Source of the DNA: Holacanthus passer
Lineage: Eukaryota > Chordata > Actinopteri > Pomacanthidae
Direction of reading: 5' to 3'
DNA: 64,000 nt
NCBI GenBank assembly: GCA_025331565.1
Contig: JAFREQ010000003.1
Location: 11,897,001-11,961,000, forward strand
A model generated the notes under the pieces. That model did not search any database. It was not told the origin of the DNA and saw nothing but the letters and a program-made list of their open reading frames with translations. Every line of letters begins with the position of its first letter. The stretch's first letter is position 1. This document shows, in pieces, positions 36,209-48,000 of the stretch. The translations under genes were made by a program, and so were the position numbers.

Positions 36209-38916
36209 CTACTCCAGAGGCCAGCCTTCCTTCTGAAACACCAGCTCCACTGCGTCCTTTACATCCTGCACCACGAAGGACGGCTGCGTGAGGCTGGGGT
36301 CAAAGCGGAAGTCCCTGTGGCCGTGAAAGATGCGCTGTTCGGTGACGGTGTGTGTTGGGTCCGAGGGCAGCTCCTGCTGGTCCCTGCTGTACACCCCTGT
36401 GCACACCAGGATGGAGCTGCACCCCTCGGGGAGGTCCTCCTCCGACCCGTACACACTCGACGCTCCGCCTAGTTCTGCTGATGTCATTTTATGGGCATCA
36501 CCGACAGTTTCTGCTAAGGGATCTGCACCTCCTATGCCACTCTTAGCCTGCATCTGGGCCTTGGTATGTCGAGAAGCCTGGAGGTAGCGATTGTAGAGGT
36601 TGGCACCATAAATGTCGGCCATGGGGTTATCACTATAAAAAGAGATGACAACACATTGAAAGGAGTTTTTAATTGACATGAAGCTTTTCTGTTTGACAAA
36701 ATGACAAACATTGTGACTCCTAAGTGTTAAATGTGGGTCTAAAGTCAAGAGATGACGGAGTCACTCACCCTATAGCATAGAGCCTCTTCACAGGTGTGGT
36801 CCAGCCAAGTCTCTCAGCCTGTCGTCTAATCAGCAGCTCAGCGTAGTTATAAGTCACCACACTGGGTTTACCAATCAGAGCCTCATACTTTAGCTCACAG
36901 CCTGTGACTTTCTTGTACAGGCTCTCTAAGCACACCAGGAACATACCATGTCCAAACCTATGAGACAGTGATGTTCAGAACTTTTAATACAGTCTCAGGG
37001 TTTGAAGAACATTCTAATGTGTTTGACCCACATGTCCTATACCTGGGATTCTTTGCCTCAGCCATCCACAGCAAGTCCATGTTGCAGGCCATGACCGGGA
37101 TGTGAGGGTAGTGCACCGAACTCCAATCATCGCCTGGGTTCCCATTTGTCAGGAGCACGTCAACGATCAGCGCTAAGTTGGTCTCCCATCTGATTGGTTC
37201 ACCAAATAAGATGACAGCTGTTGGAACAAACAGATGAAGAAGGAAATTATATAAGAGACATGCATGTGTTTATTATAAATTGTTAACCAGTTGTTAAGCA
37301 TTACAATTATAGCCACAACGCTGACTGTGTGCGGAGACATACCATCTATTGGCCGTAAGCCTTTGGTGGGTGGAATCTGGAAGACATTATGCACAATTGG
37401 TAAGATGTCTAACTCATCCTTAACTGGACATAAACAAGCTTCAATAGTAATACTACTTACACTGTCTTTGGGCCTTCTGTTTTGATCTACGACATCTAGA
37501 AGAGGATATGCCTCTCTGAGCATATCTATAGTAACAACATCCTGAAAGCCCAGGCTGAAGTTTGGCAGGTCAAAGTCAAACACAGGTGAACAAGAGTTAT
37601 GAGCCACAAAACAATGACAAATTTGTTCATACGTTAGGAACATATTAACCACTGTTATTGCTGAGACTTGTTGAAAAAAGAAAGAAAGATTAAAATTTAA
37701 AGCTTCAAATATCTAAGTGGACAAACTCCACAAGAGAAAAAGAAAAAACTCCCACCAATCTCTCACGACAAATAATAAAAGCAATAAATCAGTGAAAGGG
37801 CCTCACAGACAGCCAGGCAGCAAATATTACAAAGAAATACTGATAACAAAGTAGAACATGAACAAAAATACACTGAATAAACAGAACATGTGCACTTTTA
37901 AGGTCAACATCCAGAGGGAGTGCAGAAACCAGAGTCCCTCATTTAAGACAGGATACTTGTGAGCGACCTCCACCACAGGACCCTGTCCTGACACCAGCAC
38001 GCGCATTTTGTGGAACTGGGTAAACATTCGCAATGGACTGTGGGACAGCATCACCTGATCTGGAGACACCTGAGATAAAGGGAGACCAGAAGAACAAGAT
38101 TGACATCAGAGAAAAAAAACACAAGACAAAGCAAACTTTGAATGACTTTAAAGGTGTTAAATGTTTGGTATACCTCCACTTCAAGCAAATGTGACAGGTG
38201 CTCAGCTTTGGTCTGTCTCATGCAGTTCCCAGCATTGGTGACAAACACCACAGGCACCTTGTATTTCCCATTGCGGTCTATTAGGTTCCTGAAGCACTGC
38301 TTGGCTGCAGGGATCGGCGTCCCACCCCGAACCAGCACCCCGTCGATGTCGAAGAGGAGTCCGAAGGAGTTGAGGCCCTGAGGAGGGAGCTGGAGCAGAG
38401 AGAGGGGAACATGTGCAGTATGAAAACATGAGGTTGTTCATTAACTTGCTCTGACACCGCAGGCTGAACACATGTCCTTGTCACTTTGAACACAGGGAGA
38501 GACTTTGTTCCCACAGCCTATAAAAGCCACAGTGCAGTTTTATTGGAGAAGATAAGTCAGTGATGAGTGAACTGAATGAATACGATAATAATGTGGTAGT
38601 AAATGTGTGGTCTCCTAAAAACCATATTAATGTGTATTTGTGCTGGGATTAGTTTCAGCATGGTGATCAGCGGTTTTCTTTCTTGCTGTCACATTTCTTT
38701 CCCCCTTTAAAATTTACATGGGCGATAAACATAAGCACACAACATAAGGCGGTTATTAAATCTTCACTTTCCCTCCATCTTAATCTGCTGTAAATAAAAG
38801 CATCCACTTACATGGCCATAGTTTCTTGAGGTCGAGGTCTTAGCTTGTTTTGCTGCTCCCTCACAGCTTGATTTCAGCAGCTGCCAGCCACTTTTCAAAC
38901 ACCTTATTTTCTGCAT
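36209..38916 (-). CDS. hdhd5: haloacid dehalogenase-like hydrolase domain-containing 5
   Basis: Eight coding exons in transcript order: 38812-38916 (ATG), 38174-38389, 37957-38069, 37461-37554, 37343-37376, 37043-37217, 36769-36957, 36209-36632 (TAG). All have GT-AG sites and matching phases and give 449 codons (human HDHD5/CECR5 423). HAD motif I is LLFDIDGVLVRGG (Asp 49 and 51), motif II lies in VPVVFVTNAGN, and motif IV is YAIGDNPMADIYGANLYN. The first 35 residues are basic with no acidic residue except one Glu, consistent with a mitochondrial presequence. The C-terminal exon has a lineage-specific insert after YLQASRHTKAQ, then SSILVCTGVY and FQKEGWPLE as in human. The enzyme's substrate is unknown. 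The 34-base exon at 37343-37376 is unusually small but conserved. Confidence 0.95.
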
Positions 38917-39150
38917 TTCTTCAGGCACTTGGCGTGTAAAAGCCGGCTGGTAAACAAGAGACAGTGAGAGTCGGAGCTGAGCTAACTTTAGCCGAGCTAA
39001 CGCTAACTGCGGCTGGAGAGCTGGGTCATCGTATCTCAGACAGAGACTAGATACTCTGCGCTATCTCTTCATGCCTCATTCAACACCATGGATGTATTAT
39101 TAGGACTTGATCGGACTTGATACAGTGTTGGAGGCGGAGCTCGGTTCTGT
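38917..39150 (-). promoter_or_regulatory. hdhd5: 5' UTR and promoter area of hdhd5
   Basis: Upstream of the hdhd5 ATG the DNA is less AT-rich and carries GCTAAC-type motifs (GAGCTAACTTTAGC, GAGCTAACGCTAAC at 38979-39008). The transcription start is not determined. Confidence 0.4.
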
Positions 39151-40105
39151 CTTCTGGACACTACTCTGCGGCGCATGAAGCCAAAAAAAACCGACCCTCT
39201 TCCGCTTCTTCCTGCTTCTTCTTCTTCCTTTTCTATTGGTTTGATTTGCGGTTGGCGAACCAGCTCGCAGGTGCTTTGCCGCCACCTACCGGACTGGAGT
39301 GTGAAACTGTAGATTGGCAAAAAAAATATATCTCTATTAACCCTGTTTCATTTAGGTAATTAATAACATGACTGCATATTCTTAATGATGCATCTACAAT
39401 GAAGGTCCCTATAGTTATATTTAGCTTTTCTTTCTTTAGTGCTGGGGTTGGTTCCTTCCATGTTTTCCTACTTTATGAATTAAGTCCAATATGTCTTGTC
39501 TTGAGAGGAGTAATGAATTTTCCTTTTGGTTCCTGCCTGGCCTCCTTCCCAAACTGACATCATTATGAAGATGTCTTCCTCTGTTGTTTATGTCCCAATA
39601 TTTCTGCCATACTTTCTACATTTGTTTATTCGTCATTGTTTTACCCTCAGCTTTACTTTCACCTTAGCTGTTTGTGATCTGAGCGATTGTTTGGTCATAT
39701 CAATATCCTGATTTCCTTCTATTCCTACAGTACATGGACAGGAACCCAAACAAAGTAGACTCTTATTGTGCAGTCTGATTAATAAATGGTGAATTTCAAA
39801 ATAAAGATCTTGTCTGCATGATTTCCCAGAATTGATGCTTTTGAATGTGTGTGAGAATGTGGGTGCATTATTTTAGTTGTTTTCTTGTAACCATTACAAG
39901 GCTGTCGAAATAGCTACAAGGTCAGCTGTACATACTGATAGGTGATCAGTGGGTCATTTCTCAATAGCCTCCTCACATTGTGAGATGAAAACCTCTGAGA
40001 TGTATGTTGTTCTGTTGCACTCTATGTTGTTTTATGTCACATAACCTTGTTGTTTAATGTGTTATGTGTTGTGCTGTGTTGTGTTGTTTGTTTCAACTGT
40101 AGCTG
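39151..40105. other. intergenic, no feature recognised
   Basis: No exon, RNA gene or repeat family recognised. Confidence 0.4.
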
Positions 40106-40172
40106 CTGCAACAAAAGAATTTCCTCGTTTGGGACAAATAAAGTACATCTATCTGTCTATCTATCCTTCAGT
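40106..40172 (+). mobile_element. LINE-type 3' tail fragment
   Basis: GAATTTCCTCGTTTGGGACAAATAAAGTACATCTATCTGTC-like sequence ending in ATCT repeats is the typical 3' end of a fish L2/CR1-like retrotransposon or of a SINE that borrowed its tail. The rest of the element is missing. Confidence 0.65.
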
Positions 40173-40210
40173 CTCAGGGTCTTTTGAGCCATCTGTAAAT
40201 AACACTTTCT

Positions 40211-41350
40211 ACAGTTGGGTCCAAAGGTCTGAGACCACCTTGAAAATCTGTAATGTTTCCATGTCAAACCTGGAAATAATCAGAAAGTTTGAGTATTCAA
40301 ATTGTGAATTTCCCCACTGTGGGACAAATAAAGGTATATCTTATCTTATTTAGAAACACTTAAGTGCACAAGAAGCTATGACATGTAAAATGAAGAAGAC
40401 ATATTTAAGATTCTGCACTATTTCTAGGCCATGTTATAAATATGCCAGTATCTCAAGTTTCCAGCAGATCATTACTTACTAAGTAGCATTGTGATAGCGG
40501 GGAAAATGGCATCAGAACTAAGTGATGTTCTCAGCATCAAATCATGGTTAGATTAAAGGTTTCTAAAGGGGCAGTGCATTGAACTCTAAAATGGTTTGCA
40601 GATCAGTTTTATCCAACACACAATCAGGCAGACCAAAAGTGACCACAGCATCAACCATCAAAAGCAGCTTCATCACAGAGACACAGAGACAGAGTTTGCT
40701 AAATTAAGAATGCAAGACTCCAATCAACAAGAGTACTGTCAAAAGAAGGCTGTCTTGCCGTGGTCTCAGAGGACAAGTAGCAATTTCTCAACCTCCTCTC
40801 AGGAGGCAAAACAAGGCCAAATGCTTGGGTTGGGCTAAAAAATACCAGTATTTCACAGTGGATGACTGGAAAAAGTCCTATTTACTGATGAATCCAAGTT
40901 TGAGATTCATGGCAGTAACAAGGGTGTATGCAAGGAGACAAACAGGAGAGAAACTGATAACGCAGTGTATCAAACTGACAGTGAAACATGGTGGAGGGAA
41001 TATTCAAGTCTGGGGGTGTTTTGCTTACTCTGGAATTGGACACTTGCACCAAATTGAAAACACCCTGACTAGGGAGATGTACCACTCCATCCTTTAGAGA
41101 CATGCTACACCCTCTGGTTTGTATCTTTGTGGAGAAGGATTCATACTGCAGCAGGATAATGACATCAAAGCTTTGCAAAAACTACTTGAAGACCAAAAAA
41201 GACCAGTGAGTCCTCACTGTCATGGACTTTGCTCCACAGTCACCTGACTTCAACCCCATTGTCAGTGTGGTCAGTGCCTCACGAATAAGAATAACATAAC
41301 AATAACTTTGGGAACAATTTCATGAGGCGCTGACCACAGTGACACACAGT
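40211..41350 (+). mobile_element. decayed Tc1-like DNA transposon
   Basis: The left terminal repeat begins CTACAGTTGGGTCCAAAGGT followed by CTGAGACCACCTTGAAAATC. The transposase frame is broken, but it shows TDESKFEIHGSNKGV (first catalytic Asp), KHGGGNIQVWGCFAYSG, LQQDND (second Asp) and, near 41235-41265, PQSPDFNPI where the final catalytic Glu is replaced by Val. Several frameshifts and stops make it a pseudogene. The right terminal repeat was not identified. A LINE tail is inserted at 40300-40352. Confidence 0.88.
40300..40352 (+). mobile_element. LINE/SINE tail nested in the Tc1 copy
   Basis: About 53 bases containing TTTCCCCACTGTGGGACAAA and ending in TATCTTATCTTATT interrupt the Tc1 left end. 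The sister fragment at 27.5 kb reads straight through the same point. Confidence 0.75.
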
Positions 41351-44300
41351 GTATCAGTTAGTTTATTGAAAAGGCAAATAAATGTTTATGTGGCTGACAG
41401 CAGTGGGAGAATTATTCAGTAAACTAACACTCACAGAAAATCTTGTCTTTGCTGACCTCCAGTGGTTTGGCCTCTCACTTTGCTGCAGTGATGGACTCCA
41501 GGAGACAGTGACATGTTTGTTAGGTGTGTTTACAAGTACAGCGGCGCTTATTTCAGACCACATCCAACTACACGCATCACTAATGCTGGGTGTGTTTAGA
41601 GGTAAAACAGATGCAGCAAAGCACTGTTTTTCTGCCGGGTGATAAGCTATTCTTTAAGTAAACGTATTAAAAAAGTACTCAGAATGGTTCATCTCAAATC
41701 ATCAGAAGGAGCCCTTTAATCTCAGATGGAGCTAAATTTACCTGTTTTGTATCCTGGGTAGTTCCATATATAACATTACATCATATTTCATAAGATGAGT
41801 CCATGCTTTGTTATTAAAAATCATAATCTACAGAACTGTCAAATATATGTCATGAGTACAATATTTGTTTCTAAAACGTTTTCAAGTAGAAGTACAAAGT
41901 AGCTGAAAATGTCAATTCTACGATGCAAAAATTTGCATGAGAGCAACCTAGAAATGACAGCGAGGATGGAGATTGGGTGGAGGGAGGTTGCAAAAATCAA
42001 AGCCCAGTTGGATTAGATCCTTTCAGTGTGCTTTTCATGAGGAAGAATATGATATGATGAAGTGTGGTATATTACATTATGCTACTTTAACTTAAAATGG
42101 AGGCACAAGTTCTTGTCAGTTTTCTCAACAACCACTAGAGGAATACAAGCACAGCCCAAAGGTCATAACAGCTGCAGTTCAGACACTTTCAGCTGCTGAA
42201 ATTACATATAAATCCTTTAGTAATATGATGCATGTTGCAATGCAAGGTTGCTTCACTTCACCTCTGTGCTAATCTGTTTTCCTGAGCATCCGCAAGTGCT
42301 TTTCATCTTAGTCATCCTACATAACTCTGCCAGCGCACCCACAACAAAGGCGACACGGCAACAGATCAGTCAGGGTGCACGGCACTCCAAACACAGCAAG
42401 CCACACACAGACTAAACGCAACACACAGTGAACACGTTTCACAGCCATCCGGTGCACGCAAATTTCAGTCTGCGGCCTCTGAATGGATCATTTAGAGTAA
42501 AGTATTTTATTTTTAAACCTTTCTGTTTCTAACATGGGAATATACTTAAAACAATAGAGATCACATTAAACAACACTGTAACTGCCATGGACCCAACATA
42601 ACTGATGCACAGATAATCAAACACACTTCGCCTGATGAAACCTGGTTTTGTTTAGGGTTTTATTTAAAGTCAGAGATAAAGGGCTTTTAGACTTTAAAAA
42701 CTCTAGGTTAACCCCCTCTTACGGGCGACCTCAACACAATGAGAAAGAAACAGAGCAAATTAAGAAAATGTCTTCATCAATTTAACAACAAATATGCAGC
42801 ATTTAGAAAACACATTGCAAATACACACAACACAACCAAATACAGAAACACGCTGCAAATAGACAAAAGTGTTTCCAGAGGACAGTAAAAAGTGCTGAAC
42901 AACGCATTCTTGTTTTTGCCAATGTTGTGACTCAAGTTTGTTGCCATGCAAATGTAGTTGAAAGGAAGAATTTTGAATCTGCTTTTACTCTGATATAAAA
43001 TAAAAGCAAAAACATTAAACTCCTGTTTGAAGTTCCTGTTTTTCCAGAATTGTCCAATATTAACGTGAGGATAGGTTTGGAATTTGGACAGCTTCAAAAC
43101 ATATGGCTTCATCTTGACAGGAGCAGGTGCTATCTTAACCTTATATCTAATGCATATGGATGTTGTGTGTATGGATGATGTCATATGGATTCTGTGTTAA
43201 GTTGATTCTTGAAACTGCTGACTGACAATTTGTACAACAATTTCAGTACCAAAGTCCAAAGGTCATTCGGAGAAGATTGAATTGAACTGCCTTACCATTG
43301 GGGGGGTCACAAGGTTCCTGTGATTAATAGTGCAACCACCCAGCTAGTTGGTCATTTAATTAATACTTGATTGATATAAGTTGGTCATTTAATTAATACT
43401 GTATTTAATACTTAAGCTAGTGAGGTAATAACTTCGTAGCTCTTATATTATGCTATGGTACGCAAAAAATAACACTTGAAATATTTTTAGGCTCTGGTTC
43501 AAACATGAAAGAAAACAGGAGAAGTGTGTGGCAAGGCATCTCTACTATAAAGACCACCATCGTGAGCCCAGAGATCCTGCCTCCTGCAGCTGAGAGGAAA
43601 GGCAGACCCTGCATGTGGCAAATCCTCATGTCTTTATTCTGCCCCCTAACACTGCAGGGATGGCCCAGGTGAAACACAGACTGAACCTGCCTGTGGCTCC
43701 ATCTGCTGATCGTAGGCTGCCACCACACAGCCACCAAGAGTCTGGCTGAGTGAAGGAATGCACTTGAAGGCAGGGAAAGAAAGATAAGATAAGAACTTAA
43801 TGCTCCACCTTGACAACTATGTGCACATAATATTGTATTCTATTACATACTATTATATTAATTATATTCTAGTAATAATAGTATTAATAATAACCTATTC
43901 AATTTTATTCACTTCTATTACAGTGCTGAAGATGAGCTATTCTCTTCTGTTGTGTTCCATGACATTATATTCCTGTTGACTTATATATGTATATATTCAT
44001 TTAATCGCTAAATGAGGCTATTGCTTAATCACAATGATCAGTTTATACTTTTATACTACTGGTAATAGTCAATGCAATAAACAAAATGTCATAACATTTA
44101 CATACAACACACAATGCTTTATTACTGCCATTGCTTAAGCATAACAGCACCGCAAGTGTTTGTACAAATTTCCATGGCAATTACTAATGATGTTGAGATA
44201 TTTCACTCATGACCAAAGTGGTGGACCAAGAGACTTACAAACAGAGACACTGCAATCCCTAGAGACAGATTGCTTTGTAAACTGAAAAAATAGGGAATGT

Positions 44301-44982
44301 TTGTGGTTTGCACAATTTGGACTATTTCTCCTTTTACAATATTTGCAACAGTAGCAGTACTGTGCAAATGGAAACTTATCCAGACATACAAGACCAGATT
44401 AGTTCATATAATGATTCTGTGGTGCATATTCCTAAATAAATGTATGTTTTATCAAATGACTTCAAACTGAAACATCATAAACCTTTTACAGGTTTTGCCA
44501 TGCTGTACCAGAATATGTTATGTCAGTTATTTCACACTCATCAGTTCAATCTAAATGTGTTACGCTCTATATATGAGTCTCAGCCCAACATGAGTTCTGT
44601 CAGCTTTGAAAACATTGAATCCAACCCATGAACACAATTTAGAGATCAACTTATCACCTGCAAAAAGAGCCCAGCCTGTTATTTTCCAATATGCTTATCA
44701 CAATCCTTTGCCTCCCTGTGCTGATGCAGTGTGTTTGGTATGAAGTTTTATTTGGTTAGAAAGTGTTGTTTTTCCCAGAGTTTTCAGGGTGTTTTATTGG
44801 GCACTTTATGTGAGTCATGTCTCACAATAATCAAGGAGGTCGAGACACAACGATCCATCTGCAGAGAGCTAATTACTTCCTGAAAGCAGAGCGCTTTCTC
44901 TGCACGTCCTGTTTGCTTGGAATCAGGTTGGTCTGATGAAGATCTGAGGGAGTTCATTGGTGGGAGACGAACACACATGAAG

Positions 44983-44984
<2 letters not shown>
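41351..44984. other. intergenic, no gene recognised
   Basis: AT-rich DNA. A 20-bp direct repeat (TTGGTCATTTAATTAATACT) occurs at about 43349 and 43381. Open frames here are short and resemble no family I know. Confidence 0.4.

Positions 44985-45038
<54 letters not shown>
44985..45038. repeat. (GT)n microsatellite
   Basis: About 27 uninterrupted GT units. Confidence 0.97.
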
Positions 45039-45041
<3 letters not shown>

Positions 45042-48000
45042 GGTGATTGTTGGGGTCCAGCACCTTTTGTAAATTACATTCTGCCATTTTGATCAACTTC
45101 CATATTTTGAACTGTCAACTTCCATTATTACTGTAAGGCAAATTCAAATTATTACATTTTTCAAAAATATTTTTCTACATTTTACACGTATTTCTTGTTC
45201 TTTCTGAATAGCTCCTGCTTTATGTTCACTTGCCATCATTTCTCATTATTTTATCCAACAATCCCTTTTACCAGCCACGCGAGAACACTTGCAGCTCGGA
45301 GATGACTCAAGATGAGTCAATCAGCTCATTGTCTGTGATACACGAACATGAATTTTGGAATTCCCTCAGAAGAAAGTATGTAAGTTTTACACAGTTCACA
45401 AGCTCCAAGTGTATTAATGTGATGTGAACACCTCCTATTCCCCCGAGGACAAAAACAACTGACAACTTGTGCTTGTTCCCTTACTCTTCCTTTTTATTTC
45501 TTACTCTTCCTTTTTCCTCTTTTTGTTTTACTTAGGTTTTTTCGTTTTTCAACATTTTCCCTTTTGGCCTTCTCAGGTCAATATTGCTCATTTGTTCCAT
45601 CCGGACTATTATCTTGTGGTCATTTCACTTATCCTATGTTAGTAAATGATCACTAAATATTTTCATTTAGACCAAGTCGTTGTTCTGGGTGTGGTGACAT
45701 CATAGGTGAGATTATTATTATTACCAACATTGTCTGTTGTCATCCATCAGTTTACAGATCTACTTCCTGCTTCAAGTTTGACAGTATGGCATTTGTACAC
45801 ACACCGTTTTTCTGTTTAATGAGGGATTATTAGTTTTATTTTAGGTGAGCTCACTTTCACTTTGTCCTCCATAATCAGGACAATCGGCTTGTTTTAGCTG
45901 CTATGTTGTTGTGTTCCCAAATTACAGAAATTTGGTTGGTTCCAAAACTAATGGAAATGATGTGATAAACCAGAAAATTATGAAATTAAGACTCAAGCTG
46001 TGATTACGTAGATGTATCCTATAATATAACTGGAATGCAATAATTTTGATAATACTCTCTTTAAAAGCACTGGGTTTAAAAACACAACCTCCCTTGTTGG
46101 TTTTGAAATCAAATGCTATGAATAAAGTCTAAAAATGAACTGTTTGAAACCGGAGTTCTTGTTCTAGTTTCTGAAAAGGTGCTATTTGGACAATGGTGCT
46201 GATATGTACTGTACACACATGAATGACTTCCTGTATGCACACACACGTGCACCCATACACATGAGCAGCTCACCCACACTGACAGCTAAACCACACACAA
46301 ACATTCACACAGCAGGAGGGCTTTTCAGGTTCAGGGAAAACAAAAAGTTTTATGAGGGAAACATGGGAGCCATTAAGTGTGAAAACTGTGAGAACACAAC
46401 TTTCTGGCTTCAAAAGGCATGTTTCAGGTTGCCTCGTCTCCAAGACCAGCTTGTGAAATGGACGACATTTAGTAATGTGATTACTGCTCTTCACCGGGAG
46501 GCTGATGCTTTTCCAAAGCACCACAGGGCATTGTTGTGTTTAATGGTTTGGTGTGTGTCTCCAATCTACGAATATGGCACCTCAGTGGGTCCCAAGTTAA
46601 ACTTTTCTTAACTTTTCAATGTGAAAATGTCTCTTCAAACGAGCACCATTACAACTCTGTAACTGAAGTGGGGATGCTGAGGACGCTCCAGCTCTATCGC
46701 CTCCAGGTGCCTGAGGTTGGGCTGTGTCAAACAACTTCCCCAAACAATCAGTCCGACATTCACACTCACTTCATGCATTTATCAGTCAGCCGTGAGTAGG
46801 TGAGGTAAGCTGTGTTTAAAGTTTCATTTGTTAAAAAATTCCTCTGTCGCAGTACAACATTATGTATGTCCTCCAGCAGAAATTAAAAATGTGTGTTATC
46901 CCCATAGAGTAATTAATGATTATGGTGACCCCCTCTCTGTGACAGCCAGAGAGGGGGTCAATTAAAATTAGACACAAAACATCAGATCAGTTTATGAAAT
47001 ATGATATTTTATTACTGATTCAACCACCAAGCAGATGATACATCATCATTAATACAATATTATTATATTAATATATTAATTGGAGTAATCATAGAAGATA
47101 TAACCATGGACCACTCGCACTGACCATTTTTCTGCCTGTTGAGTATATTTAGTCGGAAATACTTTTGTACTTAAATAAATTCATGCGTGCATGTATTACA
47201 CCGTGATGTAATCCCACTCTATGCTCCATTTCCCAACACAATACTTAAGAAGAGATACAGGGGGGAAAAAAAGACTAAACCGTGAATGATGTGAGACTCA
47301 AGAAAACAAAGCATGCAATAGCACAAATAATAAAAAAAAACTTAAGTTTAAAGTTTAATTTTTCCAAAGTTTCCACAGTTTCAGACATCCATCAGCGTAC
47401 ACTGTGTAATTTCCTGAAACTATCAAGAAACTAAGTAGATTCATTCATTACAAACACAAAACTGCCAAAATGCAACATTTTGGATTCGGGGCACACTGTC
47501 ACAACAACACTCAACCACGTATACACTTACGGCTGTGGCCTCTCTGACCTCTGTGCAGAGAACAGTGCTGATTTGAGACCAGCTGACTGACACATTGACC
47601 CAGTGCTCAGAAAGACTATCCTATAACTAGAAAACCACAGGCTTCATCCAAGTTCTCATTAGTAGCTTTGCTCCAAACTTGACTAGCCCAGATGGTTCAG
47701 GGCTGATTGATTATTGTTTCTAAATTTGGATTAGAAAACAACATGTAACCCTGCCAGCACCCTGTGAGAGTGGCCCAGTACCAGATATGCTTGTTTGCTT
47801 CCTTTATCCACATTGCTATAATAGCCATAATCCATCCAAGCTGTTGACAAAAACACAAGGGGACAACAACATGGGACTTCAGAGTTTTGATGTTGGTGGT
47901 GCATCCTAGAGGCTGCATCATACTTTGTACCCCACAAGAAGATGGAAGTGTCAGACAGAATGAACAATATTCTGTTATATTTATTTTATTATTATATTCA

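Noticed and set aside
42777..43184. 135-residue minus-strand open frame
   Set aside because: No start context, splice sites or family resemblance. Composition fits random AT-rich sequence.
46186..46611. 141-residue plus-strand open frame in the gene-poor region
   Set aside because: Low-complexity start with repeated HTH and no recognisable domain. No promoter or conserved motif supports it.
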